Assembly (NCBI GenBank): GCA_963814645.1 | Contig: CAWFDX010000001.1 | Location: 1 to 64,000 of the forward strand | From: RYN-230 sp963814645 | GTDB taxonomy: Bacteria; Actinomycetota; Actinomycetes; Streptosporangiales; Streptosporangiaceae | Direction: 5' to 3' | Length of the DNA: 64,000 bases | Shown here: piece after piece, positions 44,887 to 53,989 of the stretch | How positions within the stretch are numbered: position 1 is the stretch's first letter | Layout: each line of letters starts with the position of its first letter | Translations under genes and position numbers: made by a program | The notes under the pieces: model-generated | What the model saw: the letters and a program-made list of their open reading frames with translations, nothing else | Databases searched by the model: none | Told to the model about the DNA's origin: nothing

Positions 44887-44917
44887 CCCCCGGCCATCGA
44901 GGCGTGGCCGGGGGATC
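44884..44917. terminator. hppA terminator hairpin
   Basis: GATCCCCCGGCCA (44884-44896) pairs perfectly with TGGCCGGGGGATC (44905-44917), 8-nt loop, 65 bp after the hppA stop and 21 bp before the next start. Confidence 0.75.
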
Positions 44918-44937
44918 ATCATTCATACTGGAAGGCC

Positions 44938-45456
44938 ATGACCGAGCGCACGCTGCTGGTGCTGCGGCACAGCAAGTCGGCTTACCCGGAGGGCACGGCG
45001 GACGTGGACCGGCCGCTGTCGGACCGGGGCCGCCGGGACGCGGCCAGGGCCGGGGACTGGCTGCGCGATCAGGGGTACACCCCGGACCTGGTGGTCTGCT
45101 CAACCGCCGAGCGCACCCGGGAGACCTGGGACCTGGTCAGCGACCATCTCGGCTGGGCGGGCGACGAGCCCGGGATGCTGGTGTACGACCCCCGGGTGTA
45201 CGAGGCCAGCCCGGGTGACCTGCTCACCGTTGTTCAGGAGACGCCGGACGAGGTCAGCATCCTGGCCCTGGTCGGGCACAACCCAGGATCCGCGGAACTG
45301 GTGCTCGCGCTGGCCGGTCGCCGCGAGCTGAGCTTCCCCACCTCGGCGCTGGCCGTCATCGGGCTGCCCGGCGGCTGGGCTGCGGTGGCGCCGGGGTCCG
45401 GGAAGCTGGACACGGTGTGGACGCCCAAGGGCGGGTCAGTCCGGCCTGCCGGCTGA
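44938..45456 (+). CDS. SixA-type phosphohistidine phosphatase
   Basis: 172 residues from ATG 44938. It belongs to the histidine phosphatase superfamily: catalytic LVLRHSKSAYPEG (RHxKS, SixA style rather than RHGE), the second Arg in CSTAERTRETWDLV and the second His in LALVGHNPGSAELVL. It probably dephosphorylates phosphohistidine or a small substrate. Its last 21 bp overlap the convergent serB. Confidence 0.9.
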   Translation: MTERTLLVLRHSKSAYPEGTADVDRPLSDRGRRDAARAGDWLRDQGYTPDLVVCSTAERTRETWDLVSDHLGWAGDEPGMLVYDPRVYEASPGDLLTVVQETPDEVSILALVGHNPGSAELVLALAGRRELSFPTSALAVIGLPGGWAAVAPGSGKLDTVWTPKGGSVRPAG

Positions 45457-46653
45457 CCCCGGCTGGACGGGGTCGCCTTCGTCCGCCGCCTCCACCTCGT
45501 CGCGGGGCACGCCGAGCAGGTACAGCACCGAGTCCAGGTACGGCACGCTGACCGAAGTGTCGGCCGCGTCCTTGACCACCGGCCGGGCGTTGAACGCTAC
45601 CCCCAGGCCGGCCGCGGCGATCATGTCCAGGTCATTGGCGCCGTCGCCGATGGCCACCGCCTGGCTGACCGGGACGCCGGCCTGCGCGGCGAACCGGCGC
45701 AGCGCGTCGGCCTTGCCCGCCCGGTCGATGACCGGCCCGGTCAGCTTCCCGGTCAGCTTGCCCGCGCTGATCTCCAGCGTGTTGGCGGCCGCGTAGTCGA
45801 TGCCGAGCTCGGCCGCGAGCGGGCCGGTGATCTGGGTGAAGCCGCCGCTGACGATGCCGCACCGGAAGCCGAGCCGGTGCAGGGTGCGGATCAGGGTCCG
45901 GGCCCCCGGGGCCAGCCGCAGCTCGCCGCGGACCGTGTCGAGCACGGATTCGTCCAGCCCGGCCAGCATGGCGACGCGTTCCCGGAGCGAGGCGGCGAAG
46001 TCCAGCTCGCCGCGCATGGTGGCCTCGGTGATCTTGGCCATCTGCTCCGCGCAGCCGGCCCGGGCGGCGAGCAGGTCAATCGCCTCGCCGGCGATCAGCG
46101 TCGAGTCCACGTCCATCACGACCAGCCGCATGGCCCGCCGGTGCAGCCCGCTGGGCTGCACGGCCACGTCCACGCCCTGCTGTGTCGCCTCCCGGGCCAG
46201 CGCCACCCGCAGGGCCGCCGGATCGGCGCCGGACACATCCAGCTCGATACAGGTCACCGGGCGGTGCGCGAGCCGGTCGATGCGGTCGATGTTCGCCCCG
46301 CTGGCCGCGATCCGGCCCGCGATGGCCGCCACCGCGGCCGGTGTCAGCGGGCTGCCCAGCACGGTGACATGCAGCCGGCCACGGCGCCGGGCCTGCTCCC
46401 CGGAGCCCATCGTGATCTCGGCGTCCAGGCCGAGGTCGGCGGCGACCGCGCGAATGGCCCGGTGGATCGCGGTCAGGTCCGGATCGCTGCCGCAGCCGAG
46501 CAGCGCGCCGAGCACCAGCCGGCCACGGATCACCACCTGCTCGATGTCCAGCACGGTCAGCTCCTGCCCGGTCAGGGCGGTAAACAGCCGGGAGGTCACC
46601 CCGGGCCGGTCCCGGCCGGTCAGGGTGACCAGGAGTGTGGTCTGCGTGTCCAT
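45436..46653 (-). CDS. serB: Phosphoserine phosphatase SerB with N-terminal ACT domains
   Basis: 405 residues. Two ACT domains (LLVTLTGRDRPGVTSRLFTA; HVTVLGSPLTPAAVAAIAGR) occupy residues 1-~170, a typical actinobacterial layout for amino-acid feedback. The HAD domain has LVVMDVDSTLIAGEAIDLLA, IVSGGFTQITGPLA, a Lys in RAGKADALRRFAAQ and AIGDGANDLDMIAAAGLGVA. It catalyses the last step of serine synthesis. Confidence 0.95.
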   Translation of the reverse strand: MDTQTTLLVTLTGRDRPGVTSRLFTALTGQELTVLDIEQVVIRGRLVLGALLGCGSDPDLTAIHRAIRAVAADLGLDAEITMGSGEQARRRGRLHVTVLGSPLTPAAVAAIAGRIAASGANIDRIDRLAHRPVTCIELDVSGADPAALRVALAREATQQGVDVAVQPSGLHRRAMRLVVMDVDSTLIAGEAIDLLAARAGCAEQMAKITEATMRGELDFAASLRERVAMLAGLDESVLDTVRGELRLAPGARTLIRTLHRLGFRCGIVSGGFTQITGPLAAELGIDYAAANTLEISAGKLTGKLTGPVIDRAGKADALRRFAAQAGVPVSQAVAIGDGANDLDMIAAAGLGVAFNARPVVKDAADTSVSVPYLDSVLYLLGVPRDEVEAADEGDPVQPGSAGRPD

Positions 46654-46760
46654 CGGTGGTCAACGCTACCGGGGCCGGGCGGGCTGCGCGCACCGGTGGG
46701 CTGGCCGGTCCGCCATGACGTAAGTTCGGGTCTGACACTTGGGTCACTGGGAGGAGCTGG

Positions 46761-47549
46761 ATGTCCGACGAGGTGGTGCGGCTGCGCGGTGTCGGTGTCC
46801 GGCGCGGCGGGTCGATGCTGCTACGCGACGTGGACTGGACCGTTTACGACGACGAGCGGTGGGTGGTGATCGGGCCCAACGGGGCCGGCAAGACCACCCT
46901 GCTGCAAGTGGCCGGGTGCCAGCTGTTTCCCTCCGAGGGCAGTGCCGAGCTGCTGGGCAGCCGGCTCGGCGAGACCGACGTGTTCGAGTTGCGGCCGCGC
47001 ATCGGGCTGGCCAGCGCCGCCGTCGCGGACCGGGTGCCGCCCGGCGAGAAAGTGATCGACCTGGTGCTCACCGCTTCGTACGCGATCGTCGGCCGGTGGA
47101 AGGAGGACTACGAGTCCTCCGACGTGACCCGCGCGGTCGAACTGCTCGACGTGCTCGGCTGCGCGCACCTGATCCGGCGCCGGTTCACCACGCTGTCCGA
47201 GGGTGAGCGCAAGCGGGTGCAGATCGCCCGGGCCCTGATGCCCGACCCTGAGCTGCTGCTGCTCGACGAGCCCGCGGCCGGCCTGGACCTGGGTGGCCGG
47301 GAGGACCTGCTCCGCCGGATCTCCCTGCTGGCCCGCGATCCGCTCGCCCCGACCACGGTGATGGTCACCCACCACGTGGAGGAAGTGCCCGAGGACTTCA
47401 CCCACGCGATGCTGCTGCGCCGCGGCGCGGTGCTGGCCGCGGGCCCGGTCCACGACGTGCTCACCGGGCCCAACCTGGCCAAGTGCTTCGGCCTGCCGCT
47501 GATCCTGGAGCGGCACGGCGGGCGCTGGTCGGCCCGGGCGGCCCAGTAG
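46761..47549 (+). CDS. ABC transporter ATP-binding protein
   Basis: 262 residues; GAGGAG precedes ATG 46761. Walker A GPNGAGKTTLLQ, signature LSEGERKRVQIARAL, Walker B LLLLDEPAAGLDLGG and H-loop VMVTHHVEEVPEDF. No permease gene is adjacent, so it may be a soluble ABC protein or work with distant partners. It is divergent from serB, as in streptomycetes. Confidence 0.9.
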   Translation: MSDEVVRLRGVGVRRGGSMLLRDVDWTVYDDERWVVIGPNGAGKTTLLQVAGCQLFPSEGSAELLGSRLGETDVFELRPRIGLASAAVADRVPPGEKVIDLVLTASYAIVGRWKEDYESSDVTRAVELLDVLGCAHLIRRRFTTLSEGERKRVQIARALMPDPELLLLDEPAAGLDLGGREDLLRRISLLARDPLAPTTVMVTHHVEEVPEDFTHAMLLRRGAVLAAGPVHDVLTGPNLAKCFGLPLILERHGGRWSARAAQ

Positions 47550-47582
47550 CGTCATCCCCGCGGTAATGGGTACAGAGCAGGC

Positions 47583-47906
47583 ATGAAAGGGGACCGGGTC
47601 GAGATCGTCATCGACGCGGGCGGGTCCTCGCGCACCTACGAGGTGACCGCCACCAAAGCCGGCCGCCGGGTCGAGGTGGTGACCGGCCGGGGCGTGGTCG
47701 AGGTCATGGAGGTCACCCGGGGCGGCTCGGTGGTGCGCACCGCCCGGTTCATGGCCAGCCGGGTCCTCGCCCTGGTCGAGCACCCGGCCAGCGATGGCGG
47801 CCCGGACAGCGCCCGGCGGCCGGCCAGCCGGGCCGCGGACGAGGCCGCGGAGCCGGTCAGCATGGTCAACGACGCCGTGGACCGGACCATCTCCCAGCTG
47901 GGTTAG
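47583..47906 (+). CDS. Conserved small protein of unknown function
   Basis: 107 residues from ATG 47583. The first ~65 residues form a compact beta-rich domain (EIVIDAGGSSRTYEVTATKA, RRVEVVTGRGVVEVMEVTRG); the rest is a polar, probably disordered tail ending VNDAVDRTISQLG. No family recognised. It follows the ABC gene by 33 bp and may be co-transcribed. Confidence 0.68.
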   Translation: MKGDRVEIVIDAGGSSRTYEVTATKAGRRVEVVTGRGVVEVMEVTRGGSVVRTARFMASRVLALVEHPASDGGPDSARRPASRAADEAAEPVSMVNDAVDRTISQLG

Positions 47907-47976
47907 CCCCCGTGGCCGGGCGGCCTGTTCTGCTACGTTCGTGGCTCCGGTGACCGTTGCCCGGGAAGGAGCCGCC

Positions 47977-49260
47977 ATGGCCGGGAGGCCACTGACCGTC
48001 CTGTTCATGCCCGAGAGCGCGTATGGCCCGACCAACAACTGCATCGGCATCGGGGACGTGCTGCGCCGCCGCGGGCACCGGGTGGTGTTCGCGGCCGAGG
48101 CCTCTTGGAAGGGCCGCCTGGAGCCGCTCGGCTTCGAGGAGGACCTGGTCGACCTGTCCGAACCGGCAGCCGCCGACCAGGATGCCGGGCAGTTCTGGAA
48201 GGACTTCATCGCGTCTACCGCGCCGGAGTTCCGCAAGCCCACGATCGAGCAGCTGGACACCTGGATCAAGCCGGTATGGGCAGAGCTGATCGGCGGTGCG
48301 CGGTACTGCCACGACCAGCTAACCGCGATCGTGACCCGGACCCGGCCGGACGTGATCGTCGAGGACAACGTGGTCAGCTTCCCGGCGCTGCTCACCGCGG
48401 GAGTGCCGTTCGTCCGGATCGTGTCCTGCAACCCGCTGGAGATCGCGGGCCCGGGGCTGCCCCCGGCGTTCTCCGGCTACCCGGTCGCCGACCAGTCCGG
48501 GTGGGACGAGTTCCGGGCCGAATACGACCGGGTGCACCGGGCGCTGTGGACCGAGTTCAACGACTGGGTGACCAGCCGGGGCGCGCCGTCACTGCCCGAC
48601 CTGGAGTTCATCCACACCGGGGACCTGAACCTGTACGTCTACCCGGAGCTGGCCGACTACCCGCGGGCCAGCCCGCTCGGCCCGCGCTGGCACCGGCTCG
48701 ACTCCTCGGTCCGGGAGACCGACGAGCAGTACACCGTGCCCACCCCGCTGGCCGCACAGGACGGAGCGCTGATCTACTTCTCGCTGGGCTCGCTCGGCTC
48801 GGCCGACGTGCCGCTGATGCGCCGGCTGGTCGGCTGCCTGGCCGCGACGCCGTACCGGTACATCGTGTCGATGGGGCCGCTGCACGCCGAGCTGGAGCTG
48901 GCCCCGAACATGGCCGGCGCCGAGTTCCTGCCGCAGACCTCAATCATCCCGCAGGCTGACCTGGTCATCACGCATGGCGGGAACAACACCACCACCGAGT
49001 GCCTGCACTTCGGCAAGCCGATGATCGTGCTGCCGCTGTTCTGGGACCAGCACGACAACGCGCAGCGGGTGGCCGAGCTGGGGCTGGGCGTCCGGCTGGA
49101 CACCTACCGGTTCACCGACGCCGAGCTGCACGGCGCGCTCGCTCAGCTGCTCGGCGATGGCGCGCTGCGGGACCGGCTGGCGGCCGGCGCGGCTCAGATA
49201 AAGGCCCGGCAGGGCCTGCGCCGGGCCGCCGACCTGATCGAGGAGGCCGCGGGTCGCTAG
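47977..49260 (+). CDS. MGT/UGT-family glycosyltransferase (GT1)
   Basis: 427 residues; GGGAAGGA precedes ATG 47977. The N-terminal acceptor domain starts LTVLFMPESAYGPTNNCIGI and GDVLRRRGHRVVFAAEASW. The C-terminal donor site has YFSLGSLGSADVPLMRRL, QADLVITHGGNNTTTECLHF and GKPMIVLPLFWDQHDNAQR, the GT1 PSPG-like motif. Likely glycosylates a lipid or small hydrophobic acceptor; not part of an obvious biosynthetic cluster. Confidence 0.9.
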   Translation: MAGRPLTVLFMPESAYGPTNNCIGIGDVLRRRGHRVVFAAEASWKGRLEPLGFEEDLVDLSEPAAADQDAGQFWKDFIASTAPEFRKPTIEQLDTWIKPVWAELIGGARYCHDQLTAIVTRTRPDVIVEDNVVSFPALLTAGVPFVRIVSCNPLEIAGPGLPPAFSGYPVADQSGWDEFRAEYDRVHRALWTEFNDWVTSRGAPSLPDLEFIHTGDLNLYVYPELADYPRASPLGPRWHRLDSSVRETDEQYTVPTPLAAQDGALIYFSLGSLGSADVPLMRRLVGCLAATPYRYIVSMGPLHAELELAPNMAGAEFLPQTSIIPQADLVITHGGNNTTTECLHFGKPMIVLPLFWDQHDNAQRVAELGLGVRLDTYRFTDAELHGALAQLLGDGALRDRLAAGAAQIKARQGLRRAADLIEEAAGR

Positions 49261-49844
49261 GGGGCCAGGATGCCGCGGTCCACCGAGGCGGAGATCAGCT
49301 CCCGGGCGAACGCGCCGAGCTCGGCCGAGCCATCCTCGATCAGCGCCACCTTGGCCAGCACCTGGCTGGCCGTCACCCCGTGCTGGGCCCAGGTGCCCCC
49401 GCCCAGCTGGTAGTTGGCCAGCATCGGCTGCAGCCGGTCCAGCGCGCGGGCGAACTTGGCCTCCGGGGTGCGCCGCTCCTCGAACTCATCCCACAGCGCC
49501 CGGAACTCGGCCGCCTGGCTGCCGGGCAGCAGCGCGAACAGCCGGTCGGCCGCGGCCCGCTCCGCTTCCTCCTGGTCAGCCTGGGCCTGCGCACCGGCGT
49601 AGACGAACAGGTCGCCCGCGTCGATCTCCACCAGGTCATGCACCAGCACCATCGCGGTCACCCGGCGCAGATCGGTGCCCGGCGGCGCGTACTCGCCCAG
49701 CACCAGGCTCATCAGCCCAAGGTGCCAGGAATGCTCGGCGGAGTTTTCCCGCCTGCTGCCGTCGATGATCCGGCTCTGCCGGAGCACGCCTTTGAGCCGG
49801 TCCGCTTCCAGCAGAAACCGCAGTTGACTGTCCAGGGGTTGCAT
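49257..49844 (-). CDS. HD-domain hydrolase (YfbR/5'-deoxynucleotidase-like)
   Basis: 195 residues from ATG 49842-49844 (MQPLDSQLRFLLEADRLKGV). HD motif residues are His in ENSAEHSWHLGLMSLVL, HD in AMVLVHDLVEIDAGD and a downstream Asp in FARALDRLQPML. This subgroup includes nucleotide phosphohydrolases. It is convergent with the glycosyltransferase, overlapping its stop by 4 bp. Confidence 0.87.
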   Translation of the reverse strand: MQPLDSQLRFLLEADRLKGVLRQSRIIDGSRRENSAEHSWHLGLMSLVLGEYAPPGTDLRRVTAMVLVHDLVEIDAGDLFVYAGAQAQADQEEAERAAADRLFALLPGSQAAEFRALWDEFEERRTPEAKFARALDRLQPMLANYQLGGGTWAQHGVTASQVLAKVALIEDGSAELGAFARELISASVDRGILAP

Positions 49845-49971
49845 GGGCCCTATTCGATCGTCACGAAGCTGCGTCCGGCTCGCCGGCACCCCCCAACCGG
49901 GTGCCGGGGCTCTGACGTGCGATCATGTCCCTGGGGGACCCAACGATGATACGGGGGACCGGCTCATCAGG

Positions 49972-50007
49972 CTCGCCCTGGCCGGGTCATCGTCCGGCCA
50001 GGGCGAG
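49972..50007. promoter_or_regulatory. 14-bp perfect hairpin in a divergent intergenic region
   Basis: CTCGCCCTGGCCGG (49972-49985) pairs with CCGGCCAGGGCGAG (49994-50007), 8-nt loop, 135 bp before the plus-strand oxidoreductase. Between divergent genes it cannot be a simple 3' terminator; an attenuator or an insulating terminator is possible. Confidence 0.45.
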
Positions 50008-50141
50008 TCACCTCAGCAGCAGCGTGCGGGCACCCCCAGCGAGGCCGACCAGCCCGCCTGGCCACGGCGTCCCTGGTTCCCTTACCCCCCCGGGCCAGGG
50101 GCGCCGTCCGCTGCCCGCCCGGCGGCGGGATAATCAGGGCC

Positions 50142-51584
50142 ATGACCGGAGCCGCCGACGTGATCGTGGTCGGCTCCGGGCCGAACGGCCTGGCCGCGGC
50201 GCTGACCATGGCCCGGGCCGGGCTGGCGGTGCGGGTCATCGAGGGCGCGGGCACCCCGGGTGGCGGCTGCCGGACCGCGGAACTGACTCTGCCCGGCTTC
50301 CAGCACGACGTCTGCTCGGCGGTGCACCCGCTGGCCGCCTCGTCCCCGTTCTTCCGCGGCACCAGCCTGGCCGCGCACGGGGTCACGCTGTGCACCCCCA
50401 AGATCGCGTTCGCCCATCCGCTGGACGGCGGGCAGGCGGCCGCGCTGTCCGGTTCGGTCGAGGAAACCGCGGGCGGTCTCGGCGCTGACGGTGCCGCCTA
50501 CCGGCGGCTGCTCGGCCCGCTGGTCCGCGACGCCGGGCTGATCCTGCCCGACGTGCTGGCCCCGCTGCGCGCCGTGCCCGGCCACCCGCTGGCCCTGGGC
50601 CGGTTCGGCGCGGCCGGGTTGCTGCCCGCCAGCCTGCTGGCCCGGCGGCTGCGCACCGAGGCCGGCCGGGCCCTGCTGGCCGGGGCGGCGGCCCACTCGA
50701 TGCTGCCGCTGAGCAGTCCGGGGACGGGAGCGTTCGGCCTGGTCCTGATGATGACGGCGCATACCGTGGGCTGGCCGGTGGTGGCGGGCGGCAGTGGGCA
50801 GATCACCGCGGCGCTGCTGGCCGAACTGGCCGAGCTGGGCGGGGTGCTGGAGACGGGCCGGTGGGTGACGTCGCTGGACAGCCTGCCGCCGGCCCGTGCC
50901 GTGCTGCTCGACGTGACGCCGCGGCAGTTGCTCGGCCTGGCCGGTGACCGGCTGCCCGCCCGGCAGCGCCGGGCGCTGCGCCGCTACCGGTACGGGCCGG
51001 GGGTGTGCAAGGTGGACTGGGCGCTCAGCGGGCCGGTGCCGTGGCGCGCGGCCGCCTGCCGCGAGGCGGGCACCGTGCACCTCGGCGGCACGCTGGCCGA
51101 AGTGGCCCGGAGCGAGGCGGAGGTGACGGCCGGCCGGGTACCGGACCGGCCGTACTGCCTGGTCGCCCAGCCAGGTGTGGTGGACCCCGGCCGGGCCCCG
51201 GCCGGGCAGCACACGCTGTGGGGCTACTGTCACGTGCCGGCGGGCTGCCCGGCCGACGTGTCCAGCCGGATCGAGGCGCAGATCGAGCGGTTCGCCCCCG
51301 GGTTCCGCGACCTGATCCTGGCCCGGTCCGTCCGCACCGCCACCGACCTGGACCGGTACAACCCCAACTACGTGGGCGGGGACATCAACAGCGGGGCCGG
51401 GACGCTGCGCCAGACGCTGCTCGGCCCGATACGTCCATGGCCCTGGCCGGTGGGCTGGAACCCGTACCGGACCGGGCTGCCCGGCGTCTACCTGTGCTCC
51501 GCGTCCACCCCGCCGGGCGGTGGCGTGCACGGCATGTGCGGGGCGGGCGCGGCCCAGGCCGCCCTGGCCGATCTGATGCGCTAA
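50142..51584 (+). CDS. FAD-dependent phytoene-desaturase-like oxidoreductase
   Basis: 480 residues from ATG 50142. The dinucleotide-binding start (DVIVVGSGPNGLAAALTMAR, then RVIEGAGTPGGGCRTAELTL) and the C-terminal GLPGVYLCSASTPPGGGVHG define the CrtI-like family (carotenoid/retinol oxidoreductases). No other carotenoid gene is near, so a carotenoid role is unproven. It converges with the MarR gene, stops overlapping by 4 bp. Confidence 0.88.
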   Translation: MTGAADVIVVGSGPNGLAAALTMARAGLAVRVIEGAGTPGGGCRTAELTLPGFQHDVCSAVHPLAASSPFFRGTSLAAHGVTLCTPKIAFAHPLDGGQAAALSGSVEETAGGLGADGAAYRRLLGPLVRDAGLILPDVLAPLRAVPGHPLALGRFGAAGLLPASLLARRLRTEAGRALLAGAAAHSMLPLSSPGTGAFGLVLMMTAHTVGWPVVAGGSGQITAALLAELAELGGVLETGRWVTSLDSLPPARAVLLDVTPRQLLGLAGDRLPARQRRALRRYRYGPGVCKVDWALSGPVPWRAAACREAGTVHLGGTLAEVARSEAEVTAGRVPDRPYCLVAQPGVVDPGRAPAGQHTLWGYCHVPAGCPADVSSRIEAQIERFAPGFRDLILARSVRTATDLDRYNPNYVGGDINSGAGTLRQTLLGPIRPWPWPVGWNPYRTGLPGVYLCSASTPPGGGVHGMCGAGAAQAALADLMR

Positions 51585-52117
51585 CGAGCGCCCTCCCGGA
51601 GCCGGGTCAGGTGCCTGCGCAGCACCTGCTGCATCCGGTCGTAGAAGCCCACGATCAGCTTCAGCTCGTCGTCGCTGTACTGGGCGGCCATCTCGTTCCA
51701 GTCCCGGACCATGGGCAGGAACACCGAGGCCACGTCGCGCACGGCACGCTCCAGCACCAGCCGGACGACCACCCGGCGCCGGTCCTGCGGGTCCCGCTCC
51801 CGGCGCACGAAGCCCGCTTCCTCCAGCCGGTCTATCACCCCGGTGATCGACGCGGTGGTCAGGCCGGTCTCCCTGGCCAGTTCGCCGGCCGTCATCTGGC
51901 CGCGGAAGCTCAGGATGTTCAGGCAGTTCAGGTCCGTCGAGTTGATGCCGATCCGGTCGGCCGCGGCCTGGCTCATCAGCTGCATCAGCGACCCGGTCCG
52001 GCGGATCGCGGCGGCGAACGCGGCGGCCAGCTCGGCCCGCTCCGGGTCGCTGGCCGCGAACGGCTCGGCCCACGGCGTTTCCCACTCACCGGGCCGGTAG
52101 GGCTGATCTCCCGACAT
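51581..52117 (-). CDS. MarR-family transcriptional regulator
   Basis: 178 residues; AGGAGAG precedes ATG 52115-52117. Winged HTH: LNILSFRGQMTAGELARETG, LTTASITGVIDRLEEAGFVR, RERDPQDRRRVVVRL. It is divergent from the DHA2 efflux gene with a near-perfect 27-bp palindrome between, so it very likely represses both itself and the efflux operon and is released by a ligand. Confidence 0.92.
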   Translation of the reverse strand: MSGDQPYRPGEWETPWAEPFAASDPERAELAAAFAAAIRRTGSLMQLMSQAAADRIGINSTDLNCLNILSFRGQMTAGELARETGLTTASITGVIDRLEEAGFVRRERDPQDRRRVVVRLVLERAVRDVASVFLPMVRDWNEMAAQYSDDELKLIVGFYDRMQQVLRRHLTRLREGAR

Positions 52118-52129
52118 ACTATAACTCTC

Positions 52130-52156
52130 CTATTATCTAAGTAACCTAGACAATAG
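52130..52156. promoter_or_regulatory. MarR operator candidate
   Basis: CTATTATCTAAGT and ACCTAGACAATAG are inverted arms matching at 11 of 13 positions around one central base, in AT-rich DNA that stands out from the surroundings, 13 bp upstream of the MarR start. Such AT-rich palindromes are typical MarR targets. Confidence 0.7.
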
Positions 52157-52231
52157 CTAACCAAGATGCTAGCGTCGCTGGTGAAACTACCTTACAGCGG
52201 AAATCCTCCTGGTAAGAGGTGGCGACCGAGC

Positions 52232-53989
52232 ATGACATCAGACGCACCGATCCTGGCACCTCAGGCCGCGGGCGGCGAGCAGGCCGACCCGCGCCGCTGG
52301 CTCACCCTGGCCATCCTGCTCCTGGCTGCCTTCATGAACCTGCTCGACGTGTCCATCGTCAACATCGCGATCCCGTCCATCCAGCGCAACCTGCATGCCA
52401 GCTACGCCGACGTGCAGTGGGCGCTGGCCGGCTACACGCTCGCCTACGCGCTGGTGCTGATCACCGGCGGCCGGCTGGGCGACACGTTCGGCCGGAAACG
52501 GCTGTTCCTCATCGGGGTGGCGGGCTTCACCATCATGTCCGCGCTGTGCGGCCTGGCCACCAGCCCCGGCATGCTGATCGCCTGCCGGGTGGTCCAGGGC
52601 GCCATGGGCGGCATCATGGTGCCCCAGGTCCTGGCGGTGATCCAGGTCATCTTCCCGGCCAAGGAGCGGATCAAGGCGCTGGCCGGGTTCGGGCTGACCG
52701 CGGGGCTCGGCACGGTCAGCGGGCCGCTGCTCGGCGGGCTGCTCATCCAGCACAACCTGTTCGGCTGGGACTGGCGGCCGATCTTCCTGATCAACGTCCC
52801 GGTCGGCATCATCGCGTTCCTGGCCTCGGCCTACCTGGTCCGCGAGTCGAAGGCGGCCAGCCCGCCCAAGCTGGACCCGGTCGGCGTGGCCCTCATCTCG
52901 GCCGCCCTGCTGCTCCTGCTCTACCCGCTGGTGCAGGGCCGCCAGTTCGGCTGGCCCGCCTGGACATTCGTGTCCATGGCCCTGTCCGCGCCGGTGTTCG
53001 CCGCGTTCGTCTGGTACGAGCGGATCAAGACCCGCCGGGACGGCTCCCCGCTGGTCCAGCTCAGCCTGTTCCGTGACCGGGCGTTCAGCGCCGGGATGAC
53101 GGTGGCCCTGACGTTCTTCCTCGGCATCGCCTCGTTCGGCCTGGTGCTCACCCTGTTCCTGCAGCTCGGGCTGGGCTTCACGCCGTTGCACGCCGGGCTG
53201 ACCTTCCTGCCGTTCTCGGCTGGCGTGCTGGTCTCCTCCGGGGCGGCGGCCCGGCTGGCGCCCAAGTTCGGCCGCGGCGTCACCATGACCGGCGCCCTGG
53301 TCAGCGCGGCCGGGATGGCCACCCTGATCGGCACCGTGCACCACTTCGGCGCGGCCGTGACCACCTGGGACCTGGTGCCCGGGCTGGCCGCCGTGGGCCT
53401 GGGCCTGGGAGCGGTGATCGCGCCGCTGGCCGACATCGTGCTGGCCCACGTGCCGCAGCGGGACGCGGGCTCCGCCTCCGGCGTGTTCAACACCGGCCTG
53501 CAGCTGGGCAACTCGATCGGCATCGCGCTGATCGGCGTGATCTTCTTCGCGCTGCTCGGCGGCCAGTCCGCGGCGGCGGCCCGCACGGTCACCCCGCAGC
53601 TGCGCGGCGGGCTGGCCGCGGCGGGCGTGCCGGCCCAGTACACCGGGCACATCGTCACCCAGTTCGGTGACTGCCTGCACGCCCGGCTGGTGGCCACCGA
53701 CCCCACGGTCACCCCGGCCGCGTGCCACCCGGCCCACGGCCAGGTGCTGCCGGCCACCGCGCACCCGGTGCTGGCCAGCGCGGGCGGCACCGCGCTGCGT
53801 ACCGACTTCGCCAGCTCGCTGGTGCGCACGCTGTGGTTCCAGCTCGGCGTGTTCGTGCTCAGCTTCCTGCTGATGCTCGGCATACCGGCTGGCGCGGGCA
53901 GGCATGCCAAGGAGGGGACAGGCGAGCCGGGCCCCGCGGACCGGGCGCTGGCCCCGGCCGGCCGCGGCCACGAGGGAGCGACGGCATGA
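52232..53989 (+). CDS. DHA2 (EmrB/QacA) family MFS drug efflux transporter
   Basis: 585 residues from ATG 52232. Fourteen membrane helices are expected. The family opening AFMNLLDVSIVNIAIPSIQR has the D-x-S/T-I-V-N-x-A-x-P motif C-like pattern; motif A is GRLGDTFGRKRLFLIGVAGF. A ~100-residue extracytoplasmic loop with two Cys lies before the last helix (TQFGDCLHARLVATDPTVTP). It is probably controlled by the divergent MarR protein, and coupled to the next gene. Confidence 0.93.
   Translation: MTSDAPILAPQAAGGEQADPRRWLTLAILLLAAFMNLLDVSIVNIAIPSIQRNLHASYADVQWALAGYTLAYALVLITGGRLGDTFGRKRLFLIGVAGFTIMSALCGLATSPGMLIACRVVQGAMGGIMVPQVLAVIQVIFPAKERIKALAGFGLTAGLGTVSGPLLGGLLIQHNLFGWDWRPIFLINVPVGIIAFLASAYLVRESKAASPPKLDPVGVALISAALLLLLYPLVQGRQFGWPAWTFVSMALSAPVFAAFVWYERIKTRRDGSPLVQLSLFRDRAFSAGMTVALTFFLGIASFGLVLTLFLQLGLGFTPLHAGLTFLPFSAGVLVSSGAAARLAPKFGRGVTMTGALVSAAGMATLIGTVHHFGAAVTTWDLVPGLAAVGLGLGAVIAPLADIVLAHVPQRDAGSASGVFNTGLQLGNSIGIALIGVIFFALLGGQSAAAARTVTPQLRGGLAAAGVPAQYTGHIVTQFGDCLHARLVATDPTVTPAACHPAHGQVLPATAHPVLASAGGTALRTDFASSLVRTLWFQLGVFVLSFLLMLGIPAGAGRHAKEGTGEPGPADRALAPAGRGHEGATA

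Noticed and set aside
43251..44897. A 548-codon minus-strand frame across hppA
   Set aside because: Antisense shadow of a highly conserved membrane pyrophosphatase; composition is His/Arg/Asp/Gly-rich as expected for such shadows.
50142..51584. Carotenoid biosynthesis cluster
   Set aside because: Only one CrtI-like gene is present; neighbours are MarR, HD hydrolase and a glycosyltransferase in other orientations.
50082..52085. A 667-codon open frame on the minus strand
   Set aside because: It lies antisense to the phytoene-desaturase-like gene and continues through marR in another frame; the product is Arg/Pro/Gln/Gly-rich with no domains. A GC3-driven shadow.
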